Shown: positions 14,517-20,606 of the stretch, one piece after another | Layout of the letters: every line of letters begins with the position of its first letter | Numbering within the stretch: the stretch's first letter is position 1 | Assembly: GCA_023431405.1 (NCBI GenBank) | Contig: JAEYVZ010000097.1 | Location: 1-21,708 of the forward strand | Direction: 5' to 3' | Length of the DNA stretch: 21,708 nucleotides | Source: Actinomycetes bacterium | GTDB taxonomy: Bacteria; Actinomycetota; Actinomycetes; Actinomycetales; Microbacteriaceae | Made by a program: the position numbers and the translations under genes | The notes under the pieces: model-generated | Database searches by the model: none | Told to the model about the DNA's origin: nothing | Seen by the model: the letters and a program-made list of their open reading frames with translations, nothing else

Positions 14517-15125
14517 TTACAGACCGGCGGACGACACGGGCGTCGCCCCCGAAGAGGAGCCGGCGACATCGAGGTCGCGGAGCTTCTCCTCGATGAAACC
14601 GCGCAGCTGGGAGCGGTAGTCGCGCTCGAACTGACGGAGCTCGCTGATGCGGCTCTCGAGGGTGCCACGCTCCTTCTCGAGTCGCGCGATCTCGTCGCGC
14701 CCCTTCGCCTCGGCGTCGGCGAGGATCGCGGCGGCCTGCGCCTGCGCCTCCGAGATGAGCTTCTCCTTCTGGGCGAGACCTTCGGCGACATGCTCGTCGT
14801 GCAGGCGCTGGGCGAGCTCGATGATGCCGGCGGAAGCGGTGGCCGGAGCAGCCTCTGCGGCGGGCGCCTCGGCGACGGGCGCGGGAGCCTCCTCGACGAC
14901 CGGCTCCTCGGCGACGGGGGCGGCCTCGGGCGCGGCGGCCGCGGGCGCGGCACCGGACTCGTAGGCGGCGAGCTTCGCCTTCAGCTCCTCGTTCTCGGCG
15001 ATGGTCTTACGCCACTCGACGACGATCTCATCGAGGAAGTCGTCGACCTCATCCGGGTCGAAACCCTCCTTGAACCGGACGTGCTGGAACTGCTTGGTGA
15101 CGACGTCTTCGGGGGTGAGAGCCAT
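14517..15125 (-). CDS. divIVA: DivIVA/Wag31 polar growth and division protein
   Basis: A membrane-curvature-sensing coiled-coil scaffold that marks poles and septa and directs cell-wall synthesis in actinobacteria. The 202 residues show the conserved N-terminal DivIVA domain (LTPEDVVTKQFQHVRFKEGF, then DPDEVDDFLDEI, to about 57). A long Ala/Pro/Glu linker (58-98) follows, then a second coiled coil (about 100-187), ending in a Ser/Gly-rich tail. The ATG at 15125 has GAGG about eight bases upstream. It is preceded by a hairpin and a TATGCT promoter candidate and followed after nine bases by lspA. In this family the linker length varies between genera. Wag31 is essential and phosphorylated in Mycobacterium; a matching site here cannot be assigned. 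Confidence 0.95.
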   Translation of the reverse strand: MALTPEDVVTKQFQHVRFKEGFDPDEVDDFLDEIVVEWRKTIAENEELKAKLAAYESGAAPAAAAPEAAPVAEEPVVEEAPAPVAEAPAAEAAPATASAGIIELAQRLHDEHVAEGLAQKEKLISEAQAQAAAILADAEAKGRDEIARLEKERGTLESRISELRQFERDYRSQLRGFIEEKLRDLDVAGSSSGATPVSSAGL

Positions 15126-15199
15126 GGTGTTGTCCTCTTTCAGAGCTTCACGACGGAGCCGTTTGGCGGTGACCCGCGGACGGCGAGCCGTAGATGAAC

Positions 15200-15205
15200 A
15201 GCATA
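15200..15205 (-). promoter_or_regulatory. Candidate -10 hexamer for divIVA (TATGCT)
   Basis: TATGCT on the minus strand predicts a start near 15193 and a leader of about 68 bases that includes the divIVA ribosome site. The hairpin at 15208-15226 fills the region where the -10/-35 spacer would be. Confidence 0.4.
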
Positions 15206-15207
15206 GT

Positions 15208-15226
15208 GCGCCCTCCGCGAGGGCGC
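15208..15226 (-). terminator. Perfect 8-bp hairpin downstream of yggT
   Basis: GCGCCCTC (15208-15215) and GAGGGCGC (15219-15226) with a three-base loop, beginning 13 bases past the yggT stop. The following minus-strand bases (ACTATGCTGTTC) are only partly T-rich. It probably ends or attenuates the ftsZ-yggS-sepF-yggT transcript before divIVA. Confidence 0.5.
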
Positions 15227-15238
15227 GAGAAAGGCTGA

Positions 15239-15541
15239 TCAGAGGCGCATGAGCACGCCCGTGACTGAGAGCAGCACGAAGCAGCAGAGCATCGTGATGG
15301 GGAAGCCGAGGTCGATCGCGACCGGTCCGAGGCGCAGCGGAGGGATGAACCGGCGGAAGAAGCGCAGCGGCGGATCGGTCAGGGTGTAGACGACCTCGGC
15401 GAGGACGAGACCGAGGCCCCGAGGACGCCACTCACGGTTGAACAGCGGAATGTACTCGAGGATGACACGGGCGAGCATCACGAAGATGTAGAGCACCAGC
15501 ATCGTGTTGACGATGCCGGCGACGAGGCGCACGACCTCCAC
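15239..15541 (-). CDS. yggT: YggT family membrane protein
   Basis: A 100-residue YggT protein, a small membrane protein found in division clusters of Gram-positive bacteria and cyanobacteria. Its mechanism is unsettled, though roles in division or nucleoid placement have been proposed. Two hydrophobic segments, about 5-29 and 75-98, flank a short amphipathic region with the family signature TDPPLRFFRRFIPPLRLGP. The frame opens with GTG at 15541, two bases after the sepF TAG, and lacks a good ribosome site. A second GTG three codons later has GGAGG but only two bases away. The start is therefore uncertain by three residues, and coupling to sepF is likely. A hairpin follows the stop. Confidence 0.92.
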   Translation of the reverse strand: MEVVRLVAGIVNTMLVLYIFVMLARVILEYIPLFNREWRPRGLGLVLAEVVYTLTDPPLRFFRRFIPPLRLGPVAIDLGFPITMLCCFVLLSVTGVLMRL

Positions 15542-15543
15542 GA

Positions 15544-16014
15544 CTACGGAACGAAGGGGCCGGCCTCAGGGTCGGCCTGGGCGACCACTCCGTCTCCGGA
15601 GACCGCGATGTTCTCGGGCGAGAGCAGGAAGACCTTGCTCGTCACGCGCTCGATGCGACCGAAGAGGCCGAGCGACAGCCCGCTGGCGAAGTCGACGAGC
15701 CGACGGGCGTCGGCGTCGCTCATCTGCGAGAGGTTGATGATGACGGGGATGCCGTCGCGGAAGGCTTCGGCGATGCCCTGCGCGTCACGGTACTGCTTGG
15801 GGTGCACGGTGAGGATCTCGCTCACGGTGCCCACGGCAGGCTGACGGACGACGGCGGGGCGGTGCAGCGGGGTCACGGGGGCGGTCTTCTCCGCGGTCTT
15901 CTCGACCGGCTTCTCTCGACGGGGTGCGGGGGCCGCGGCGGCCTGCTCCTCGTAGATCTCCTCTTCGTCTGCGAGACCCAGGTACACCATGGTCTTCTTC
16001 AGCGGGTTCGACAT
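15544..16014 (-). CDS. sepF: Cell division protein SepF
   Basis: SepF ties FtsZ filaments to the membrane and shapes the Z ring; actinobacteria lack FtsA and rely on it. The 156-residue protein has an N-terminal amphipathic membrane-binding helix (MSNPLKKTMVYLGLADEEE), a charged Ala/Pro/Lys linker (23-60) and the DUF552 core (about 62-140), with HPKQYRDAQGIAEAFRDG, VIINLSQMSDADARRLVDF and a glycine-rich dimer interface (SGLSLGLFG). The ATG at 16014 has a strong GGAGG seven bases upstream, though the frame is open further upstream. It lies 31 bases after yggS and two bases before yggT. Its partner site would be the FtsZ C-terminal peptide, which is present in this window. Confidence 0.96.
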   Translation of the reverse strand: MSNPLKKTMVYLGLADEEEIYEEQAAAAPAPRREKPVEKTAEKTAPVTPLHRPAVVRQPAVGTVSEILTVHPKQYRDAQGIAEAFRDGIPVIINLSQMSDADARRLVDFASGLSLGLFGRIERVTSKVFLLSPENIAVSGDGVVAQADPEAGPFVP

Positions 16015-16045
16015 CGCATCCTCCGTTTGCTGGTCTGGTTCGAGG

Positions 16046-16732
16046 TTAACCGCGCACCGGACGCGGACCCGTGATTGCCGAGCCGATCCGCAGGTGTGTC
16101 GCACCTGCCGCGATCGCCTCGGCGAAGTCTCCCGACATTCCCGCCGAGACCCACGTGGCATCCGGTACCACGGATCTCACGACGTCGGACTGGGCGGCCA
16201 GTCTCGCGAACGCGGATGCCGGTGCTTCATCGAGGGGGGCGACGGCCATGACGCCCCGCAGACGGAGCGAAGGACACCGCTCGACGATGTGGTCGGCGAG
16301 GTGAGCCACACCCGAGGGCGAGACGCCCCCACGGGCCGGATCGTCGGTGAGATTGACCTGCACGAGGACGTCCAGCGGCTCGGATGCCTCGGCGTCGGCC
16401 GCGTGAAGCGCGTCCGCGATCCGGTCGCGGTCGACCGAGTGGACCACGGACGCCGCAGCGCGGATCGCGCGCGCCTTCTTGGTCTGCGCCTGACCGATGA
16501 AGTGCCAGGCGAGACCGTCGAGCTCGGGGAGCTCGGTGCGTTTGGCGGTGAGCTCCTGCTGCCGGTTCTCCCCCACATCCCGGACACCGAGCTCGTAGAG
16601 CTCGCCGATGAGAGCGGGCGGGTGGAACTTCGTCACCACGATGCGCGTGAGACCGGCGGGGTCGCGACCCGCCGACCTGGCCGCATCCGCGATGCGGGCG
16701 TCCAGATCGGCGAGCCGACCTGCGAGATCCAT
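16046..16732 (-). CDS. yggS: YggS family pyridoxal 5'-phosphate homeostasis protein
   Basis: A 228-residue single-domain fold III PLP-binding protein (YggS/PROSC/PLPBP) that buffers free PLP and affects amino acid pools; it has no known enzyme activity. Lys35 in IVVTKFHPP is the expected PLP lysine. Other landmarks are GENRQQE, WHFIGQAQTKKARAI, VLVQVNLTDDPARGG, GVMAVAP, and SAGMSGDFAEAIAAGATHLRIG with the phosphate-binding end. The family usually reads WH-IG-x-LQ-x-NK, so GQAQTKK is a mild departure. The ATG at 16732 shares a base with the ftsZ TAA (TAATG). In many actinobacteria a peptidoglycan-editing PgeF/YfiH gene stands between ftsZ and yggS; it is absent here. Confidence 0.95.
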   Translation of the reverse strand: MDLAGRLADLDARIADAARSAGRDPAGLTRIVVTKFHPPALIGELYELGVRDVGENRQQELTAKRTELPELDGLAWHFIGQAQTKKARAIRAAASVVHSVDRDRIADALHAADAEASEPLDVLVQVNLTDDPARGGVSPSGVAHLADHIVERCPSLRLRGVMAVAPLDEAPASAFARLAAQSDVVRSVVPDATWVSAGMSGDFAEAIAAGATHLRIGSAITGPRPVRG

Positions 16733-17868
16733 TACTTCAGGAAGTCGGGAACGTCGAGGTCGTCGTCACCGAAGACCGAGTCGTTCGACGTCGAGATCGA
16801 CACCGAGACGGACTCCTTGGGCTCCGCCTCCGCGAACTCCCGCGCGACCTCGTCGGCGGGCACGGCGGGAAGGACGGGCGCCGTGCGCTGCGCCGCGATC
16901 GGCTCGATGCGCGTCTGCGGTTCACCTCCGTCGAACCCCGCTGCGATGACGGTGACCCGAACCTCGTCGCCGAGGGTGTCATCGATGACCGTTCCGAAGA
17001 TGATGTTGGCCTCGGGGTGCGCGGCCTCCTTGACGAGCTGGGCGGCGTCGTTGATCTCGAAGATGCCCAGGTTCGATCCGCCCTGGATCGACAGGAGCAC
17101 GCCGTGCGCGCCTTCGATCGAGGCCTCGAGGAGCGGCGACTCGACGGCCAGCTCAGCCGCCTTGATCGCGCGATCGGCGCCTCGTGCAGAGCCGATGCCC
17201 ATGAGTGCGGAGCCCGCTCCCTGCATCACCGACTTGACGTCGGCGAAGTCGAGGTTGATGAGGCCCGGCGTCGTGATGAGGTCGGTGATGCCCTGAACAC
17301 CGGCCAGAAGCACCTGGTCGGCGGTGGCGAAGGCCTCGATCATCGAGATTCCGCGGTCGCTGATCTCGAGGAGGCGGTCGTTCGGCACCACGATGAGGGT
17401 GTCGACCTCTTCCTTGAGCTTGGAGACTCCGGCCTCCGCCTGGCTCTGCCGGCGGCGCCCTTCGAACGAGAACGGCTTCGTGACGACACCGATCGTCAGC
17501 GCGCCGATGGACTTGGCGATGCGTGCCACGACGGGAGCACCACCGGTGCCCGTGCCGCCGCCCTCGCCGGCGGTGACGAAGACCATGTCGGCGCCTGCGA
17601 GCGCCTCCTCGATCTCCTCCGCGTGGTCTTCGGCGGCACGCCGTCCGACCTCGGGGTCGGCGCCGGCACCCAGGCCGCGCGTGAGCTCGCGCCCGACGTC
17701 GAGCTTGACGTCGGCGTCGCTCATCAGCAGCGCCTGCGCGTCTGTGTTGACCGCGATGAACTCGACACCACGCAGGCCGAGCTCGATCATCCGATTGACG
17801 GCGTTCACGCCGCCACCGCCCACGCCGACGACCTTGATCACCGCGAGGTAGTTCTGGTTCTGGCTCAT
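16732..17868 (-). CDS. ftsZ: Cell division GTPase FtsZ
   Basis: Tubulin-like GTPase that polymerises into the Z ring and organises septum formation. The 378 residues include the N-terminal GTPase domain with GVGGGGVNAVNRM (15-27), the tubulin signature GEGGGTGTGGAP (101-112), the synergy loop with Asp207 and Asp210 (NLDFAD), and the C-terminal domain to about 315. A linker rich in Ala, Glu and Ser precedes the conserved tail DLDVPDFLK, which binds SepF and other partners. The ATG at 17868 has GGAGG six bases upstream. The 187-base gap before it is the largest in the window and holds hairpins, repeats and promoter candidates, as expected for a gene regulated apart from ftsQ. It is followed by yggS with a one-base overlap. 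Confidence 0.99.
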   Translation of the reverse strand: MSQNQNYLAVIKVVGVGGGGVNAVNRMIELGLRGVEFIAVNTDAQALLMSDADVKLDVGRELTRGLGAGADPEVGRRAAEDHAEEIEEALAGADMVFVTAGEGGGTGTGGAPVVARIAKSIGALTIGVVTKPFSFEGRRRQSQAEAGVSKLKEEVDTLIVVPNDRLLEISDRGISMIEAFATADQVLLAGVQGITDLITTPGLINLDFADVKSVMQGAGSALMGIGSARGADRAIKAAELAVESPLLEASIEGAHGVLLSIQGGSNLGIFEINDAAQLVKEAAHPEANIIFGTVIDDTLGDEVRVTVIAAGFDGGEPQTRIEPIAAQRTAPVLPAVPADEVAREFAEAEPKESVSVSISTSNDSVFGDDDLDVPDFLK

Positions 17869-17911
17869 GCCGGCCTCCGTATCGTCCCGAACCGTGCGTC
17901 TCGACGTGGTC

Positions 17912-17937
17912 TCAACCTTCAACCTCAACCAGAGGTT
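17912..17937. repeat. Triple TCAACC repeat and AACCTC/GAGGTT dyad before ftsZ
   Basis: TCAACC occurs at 17912-17917, 17919-17924 and 17925-17930. AACCTC (17921-17926) pairs with GAGGTT (17932-17937) around a five-base loop. The dyad abuts the predicted ftsZ -10 hexamer and covers its start site, which suits an operator or an initially transcribed hairpin. Confidence 0.7.
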
Positions 17938-17938
17938 T

Positions 17939-17944
17939 AAAGTA
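17939..17944 (-). promoter_or_regulatory. Candidate -10 hexamer for ftsZ (TACTTT); second candidate at 17972-17977 (TACCTT)
   Basis: TACTTT on the minus strand predicts a start near 17932 and a leader of about 64 bases. A further TANNNT match, TACCTT, lies at 17977-17972. This AT-richer patch (17936-17980) stands out in an otherwise GC-rich region. Multiple ftsZ promoters are known in other actinobacteria. Confidence 0.45.
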
Positions 17945-18018
17945 TTGCCGAGTATGCATTTCCTGAACTCGAAGGTATGCGGCACGGGCCACGAGAGCGC
18001 ACAGGCGATAGGCGTGTC

Positions 18019-18042
18019 GCGAATCGAGACCTCGAAGTTCGC
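18019..18042 (-). other. Bulged hairpin 13 bases past the ftsQ stop
   Basis: GCGAA/TTCGC outer arms and TCGA/TCGA inner arms around a four-base GACC loop, with a two-base bulge. It lies between ftsQ and the ftsZ promoter region. It could terminate the murC-ftsQ transcript or be an RNA-processing or protective structure. There is no T-run. Confidence 0.35.
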
Positions 18043-18055
18043 CGACGCGGCGCGC

Positions 18056-19108
18056 TCAGCGGACGACGACCGCGCCCGGCGACGACACGTCGTAGACCGA
18101 CACCTTCGAGGGCGGCTGCGCCCGCATGATCTGCTCGAGCACGACCGCCTTGTACGCCGACCGCGACGCGTCACCCCACACGACGTCCGTGCCGGTCTTC
18201 CCGAAGGTCAGCGTGACGTCGTTCGGCGTCGTCGCCGACATGCGCGTCACCCGCTCCCGGATGTCGTCGGGCAGCGAGCGGAAGACCGTGCCGATGGCGG
18301 TGAACGCCTTGGAGGTCACTCCCCCGGGCACACGGATGACCGGGTGCCCCTTCGGGCGCTCGGGCGTCGTCGACAACGCGACGCCTGCGGCATCGACCAG
18401 CGTGTAGCCCGCCGACGACTTCAGCACCCCGATCGGTGTGCGCTCGACGATGCGCACCACGAGTTCGTGCGGCGGACGCGCCTCCAACGTGTACGACTCG
18501 ACGAGAGGGAACGCGACGAGCGCGGCTTTCACCTCGCTCGAGTCGACGAGAGGAAGCGGTCTGCCGAGCTGCGACGCGAGCGCCTGCTCGACCTCCTGCG
18601 CCGGCAGAGCGTCGACTCCGACGACCCTGATGCGCTCGACCCCGAACAGCGGGCTGTAGGCCGCCCCGACGGTGCCCAGCACGAGGAGGACCAGGGCGGC
18701 GAGCACACCCGCCCAGATGATGCGGCGTCGACGCTGCCGCGCGGTGAAGCGGCGCACTTCGGCGCGCAGCGCGCGGCGACGGGCGCGGGCGGAGGCCCAC
18801 ACGTCGCGAGCGCGCAGCGCCGGGTCATCCGGCTCTGCGGCATCCGGTCCGGTTCCGTCGGAGAGGGTCGGCGACGCGAGGGATGCCGGAAGCGCGTCGT
18901 CGCGCGCGAAGGGGATGACCGGGGCGGTCTCGCCTGCCAGACCCTCCGGCGGAGTGGGGGGCGCCACCTCGGTGCCGGTCGCTGCACGACCCCCGGCCAC
19001 CGGCTCGCGATACGGCGGCAGAACACGCGTGACGACGTCGTCGGCCGCGGGCGCGGTGTCGTCCCGCGGCGGGCGCGGGGGCGGTGGCAGCGGCGACGGC
19101 CGGCGCAC
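18056..19108 (-). CDS. ftsQ: Cell division protein FtsQ
   Basis: Bitopic membrane protein that links early and late divisome parts through FtsB and FtsL. The 350 residues comprise an unusually long cytoplasmic N-terminus of about 129 residues, first Pro-rich then acidic, ending in a strongly basic stretch (RRRALRAEVRRFTARQRRRR). A single membrane helix (about 131-150) follows, then a POTRA domain beginning YSPLFGVERIRVVGVDAL (about 151-225) and the FtsQ/DivIB beta domain (GYTLVDAAGVAL onward). The GTG at 19108 follows the murC TGA by three bases and has only weak purine stretches upstream (GGAG, AGGG). E. coli-like ddl is not present between murC and ftsQ. The N-terminal tail is likely disordered and may be poorly conserved. 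Confidence 0.93.
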   Translation of the reverse strand: MRRPSPLPPPPRPPRDDTAPAADDVVTRVLPPYREPVAGGRAATGTEVAPPTPPEGLAGETAPVIPFARDDALPASLASPTLSDGTGPDAAEPDDPALRARDVWASARARRRALRAEVRRFTARQRRRRIIWAGVLAALVLLVLGTVGAAYSPLFGVERIRVVGVDALPAQEVEQALASQLGRPLPLVDSSEVKAALVAFPLVESYTLEARPPHELVVRIVERTPIGVLKSSAGYTLVDAAGVALSTTPERPKGHPVIRVPGGVTSKAFTAIGTVFRSLPDDIRERVTRMSATTPNDVTLTFGKTGTDVVWGDASRSAYKAVVLEQIMRAQPPSKVSVYDVSSPGAVVVR

Positions 19109-19111
19109 GCG

Positions 19112-20512
19112 TCAGCCCTGCTCCGACTGCAGCGCCTCGAGCACCTGCGGGATGATCTGGTACACGTTGCCGCACCCGAGCGTGATCACGTAGTCACCCT
19201 CGCGCGCCACCGACGCCGTGTACTCCGCTGCTTCCTGCCAGTCGGCGACGAAGTGCACCTTCGAGGGGTCCTCGAAGGCTTCGGAGACGAGCGCCCCGGT
19301 CACTCCGGGAAGGGGATCCTCGCGCGCACCGTAGACGTCGAGGACGACCGTGTGGTCCGCACGCGTCTCCAGCACGTCGGCGAACTCCTGGAACATCTCC
19401 TGCGTGCGCGAATAGGTGTGAGGCTGGTGGAGCGCGATGATGCGGCCGTCCCCCACCACTGAGCGCGCGGCGTCGAGCGCCGCCGCGACCTCCGTCGGGT
19501 GGTGCGCGTAGTCGTCGAAGACGCTGACTCCGCGGGCCGTGCCGTGCAGCTCGAAACGTCGCACCGTCCCGCCGAACGACTCCACCGCGCGCACCGCCGG
19601 CTCCAGCGCGTAGCCGAGAGTGAGAAGCACGGCGACCACGCCCGTCGCATTGACCGCGTTGTGCGCGCCCGGCACGGATAGACGGGCCGTCACGCTCTCG
19701 CCGCCGTGGACGACCGTGAAGGCCACAGGTCCGTCGGTCGTGATCCCGACCACTCGCACATCGGCGTCCTCGGCCTCACCGAAAGTGACCACGTGGGGGT
19801 GCGAGAGGGCGGCCGCCACCCGCTGCGCGCCCGCGTCATCGGCAGAGATGACGACCGCCTCGCGGGCCTCGTCGGCGAAGCGGACGAAGCCGTCGTAGAA
19901 CGCGTCGCGCGTGCCCCAATGATCGAGGTGATCGGGATCGACGTTCGTGATCAGCGCGATCGACGTGTCGTACAGGAGGAACGTGCCGTCGGACTCGTCG
20001 GCCTCGATGACGAACAGCTCGTCGCCGCCGGTGGCGCTGGAGACACCCAGATCGGCGATGACGCCCCCGTTGACGAACGTGGGCGCGGTGCCGAGCGCGC
20101 GCAGCGCCGTCACGATCATGCCTGTCGAGGTGGTCTTGCCGTGGGCTCCCGCGACCGAGACGAGGCGGCGACCGCCGATCAGCCAGTAGAGCGCCTGCGA
20201 CCGGTGGATGACCGCGAGGCCCCGGGCTTTCGCCTGCACGTACTCCGGGTTCTCGGGCCAGATCGCGCCGGTGTGGATGACAGCATCCACGTCGTCGGGA
20301 AGATGCGATGCGTCATGGCCCACGTGGACGGTGGCGCCCCGCGCAGCGAGGGCCTGCAGCGCAGTGCTGTCGGCGCGGTCGGATCCCGACACGCGGATGC
20401 CGCGGTCGAGGAACATGCCCGCGAGCCCGGACATGCCGGAACCGCCGATGCCGATGAAGTGGGCGGAGGTGATCTCAGCAGGGATCGGCAGGGTCAAGTC
20501 GGGTCGAATCAT
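19112..20512 (-). CDS. murC: UDP-N-acetylmuramate--L-alanine ligase
   Basis: ATP-dependent ligase that adds L-alanine to UDP-MurNAc, the first amino acid step in cytoplasmic peptidoglycan synthesis. The 466 residues show the three Mur ligase domains: UDP binding with HFIGIGGSGMSGLAG (18-32), the ATP-binding domain with GAHGKTTSTG (122-131), EADESD (170-175) and NVDPDHLDHW (190-199), and the C-terminal domain with DDYAHHPTE and HQPHTYSR. The ATG at 20512 is nine bases past a TAGACT hexamer and has only a weak GGG ribosome site. A 94-base gap separates it from murG, while ftsQ follows after three bases, so murC-ftsQ may have its own promoter as well as read-through from murG. Confidence 0.98.
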   Translation of the reverse strand: MIRPDLTLPIPAEITSAHFIGIGGSGMSGLAGMFLDRGIRVSGSDRADSTALQALAARGATVHVGHDASHLPDDVDAVIHTGAIWPENPEYVQAKARGLAVIHRSQALYWLIGGRRLVSVAGAHGKTTSTGMIVTALRALGTAPTFVNGGVIADLGVSSATGGDELFVIEADESDGTFLLYDTSIALITNVDPDHLDHWGTRDAFYDGFVRFADEAREAVVISADDAGAQRVAAALSHPHVVTFGEAEDADVRVVGITTDGPVAFTVVHGGESVTARLSVPGAHNAVNATGVVAVLLTLGYALEPAVRAVESFGGTVRRFELHGTARGVSVFDDYAHHPTEVAAALDAARSVVGDGRIIALHQPHTYSRTQEMFQEFADVLETRADHTVVLDVYGAREDPLPGVTGALVSEAFEDPSKVHFVADWQEAAEYTASVAREGDYVITLGCGNVYQIIPQVLEALQSEQG

Positions 20513-20521
20513 GGCCCGTCA

Positions 20522-20527
20522 AGTCTA
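20522..20527 (-). promoter_or_regulatory. Candidate -10 hexamer for murC (TAGACT)
   Basis: TAGACT, then nine bases, then the murC ATG. A start seven bases downstream would leave a leader of only two or three bases. The same hexamer precedes dnaE and ctaC. No -35 match was found. Confidence 0.4.
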
Positions 20528-20578
20528 GGTCGCGGTGTGCTGTGCAGACGCTGCGGCGCGCCTGCTCCGCCCGCGACC

Positions 20579-20596
20579 CCGGCGAGCCCCCGCCGG
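20579..20596 (-). terminator. Hairpin between murG and murC
   Basis: CCGGCG (20579-20584) and CGCCGG (20591-20596) with a six-base loop, 10 bases past the murG stop. It is a GC-only 6-bp stem without a T-run, so it may only lower read-through into murC. Confidence 0.3.
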
Positions 20597-20606
20597 CGCG
20601 GACGTG

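Noticed and set aside
13599..15197. 532-codon plus-strand frame opposite rluD, lspA and divIVA
   Set aside because: It is antisense to three recognised genes, with an Arg/Asp-rich product lacking any motif.
17867..19462. 531-codon plus-strand frame opposite ftsQ and murC
   Set aside because: Same reason: it is a shadow across two real genes and the ftsZ regulatory gap.
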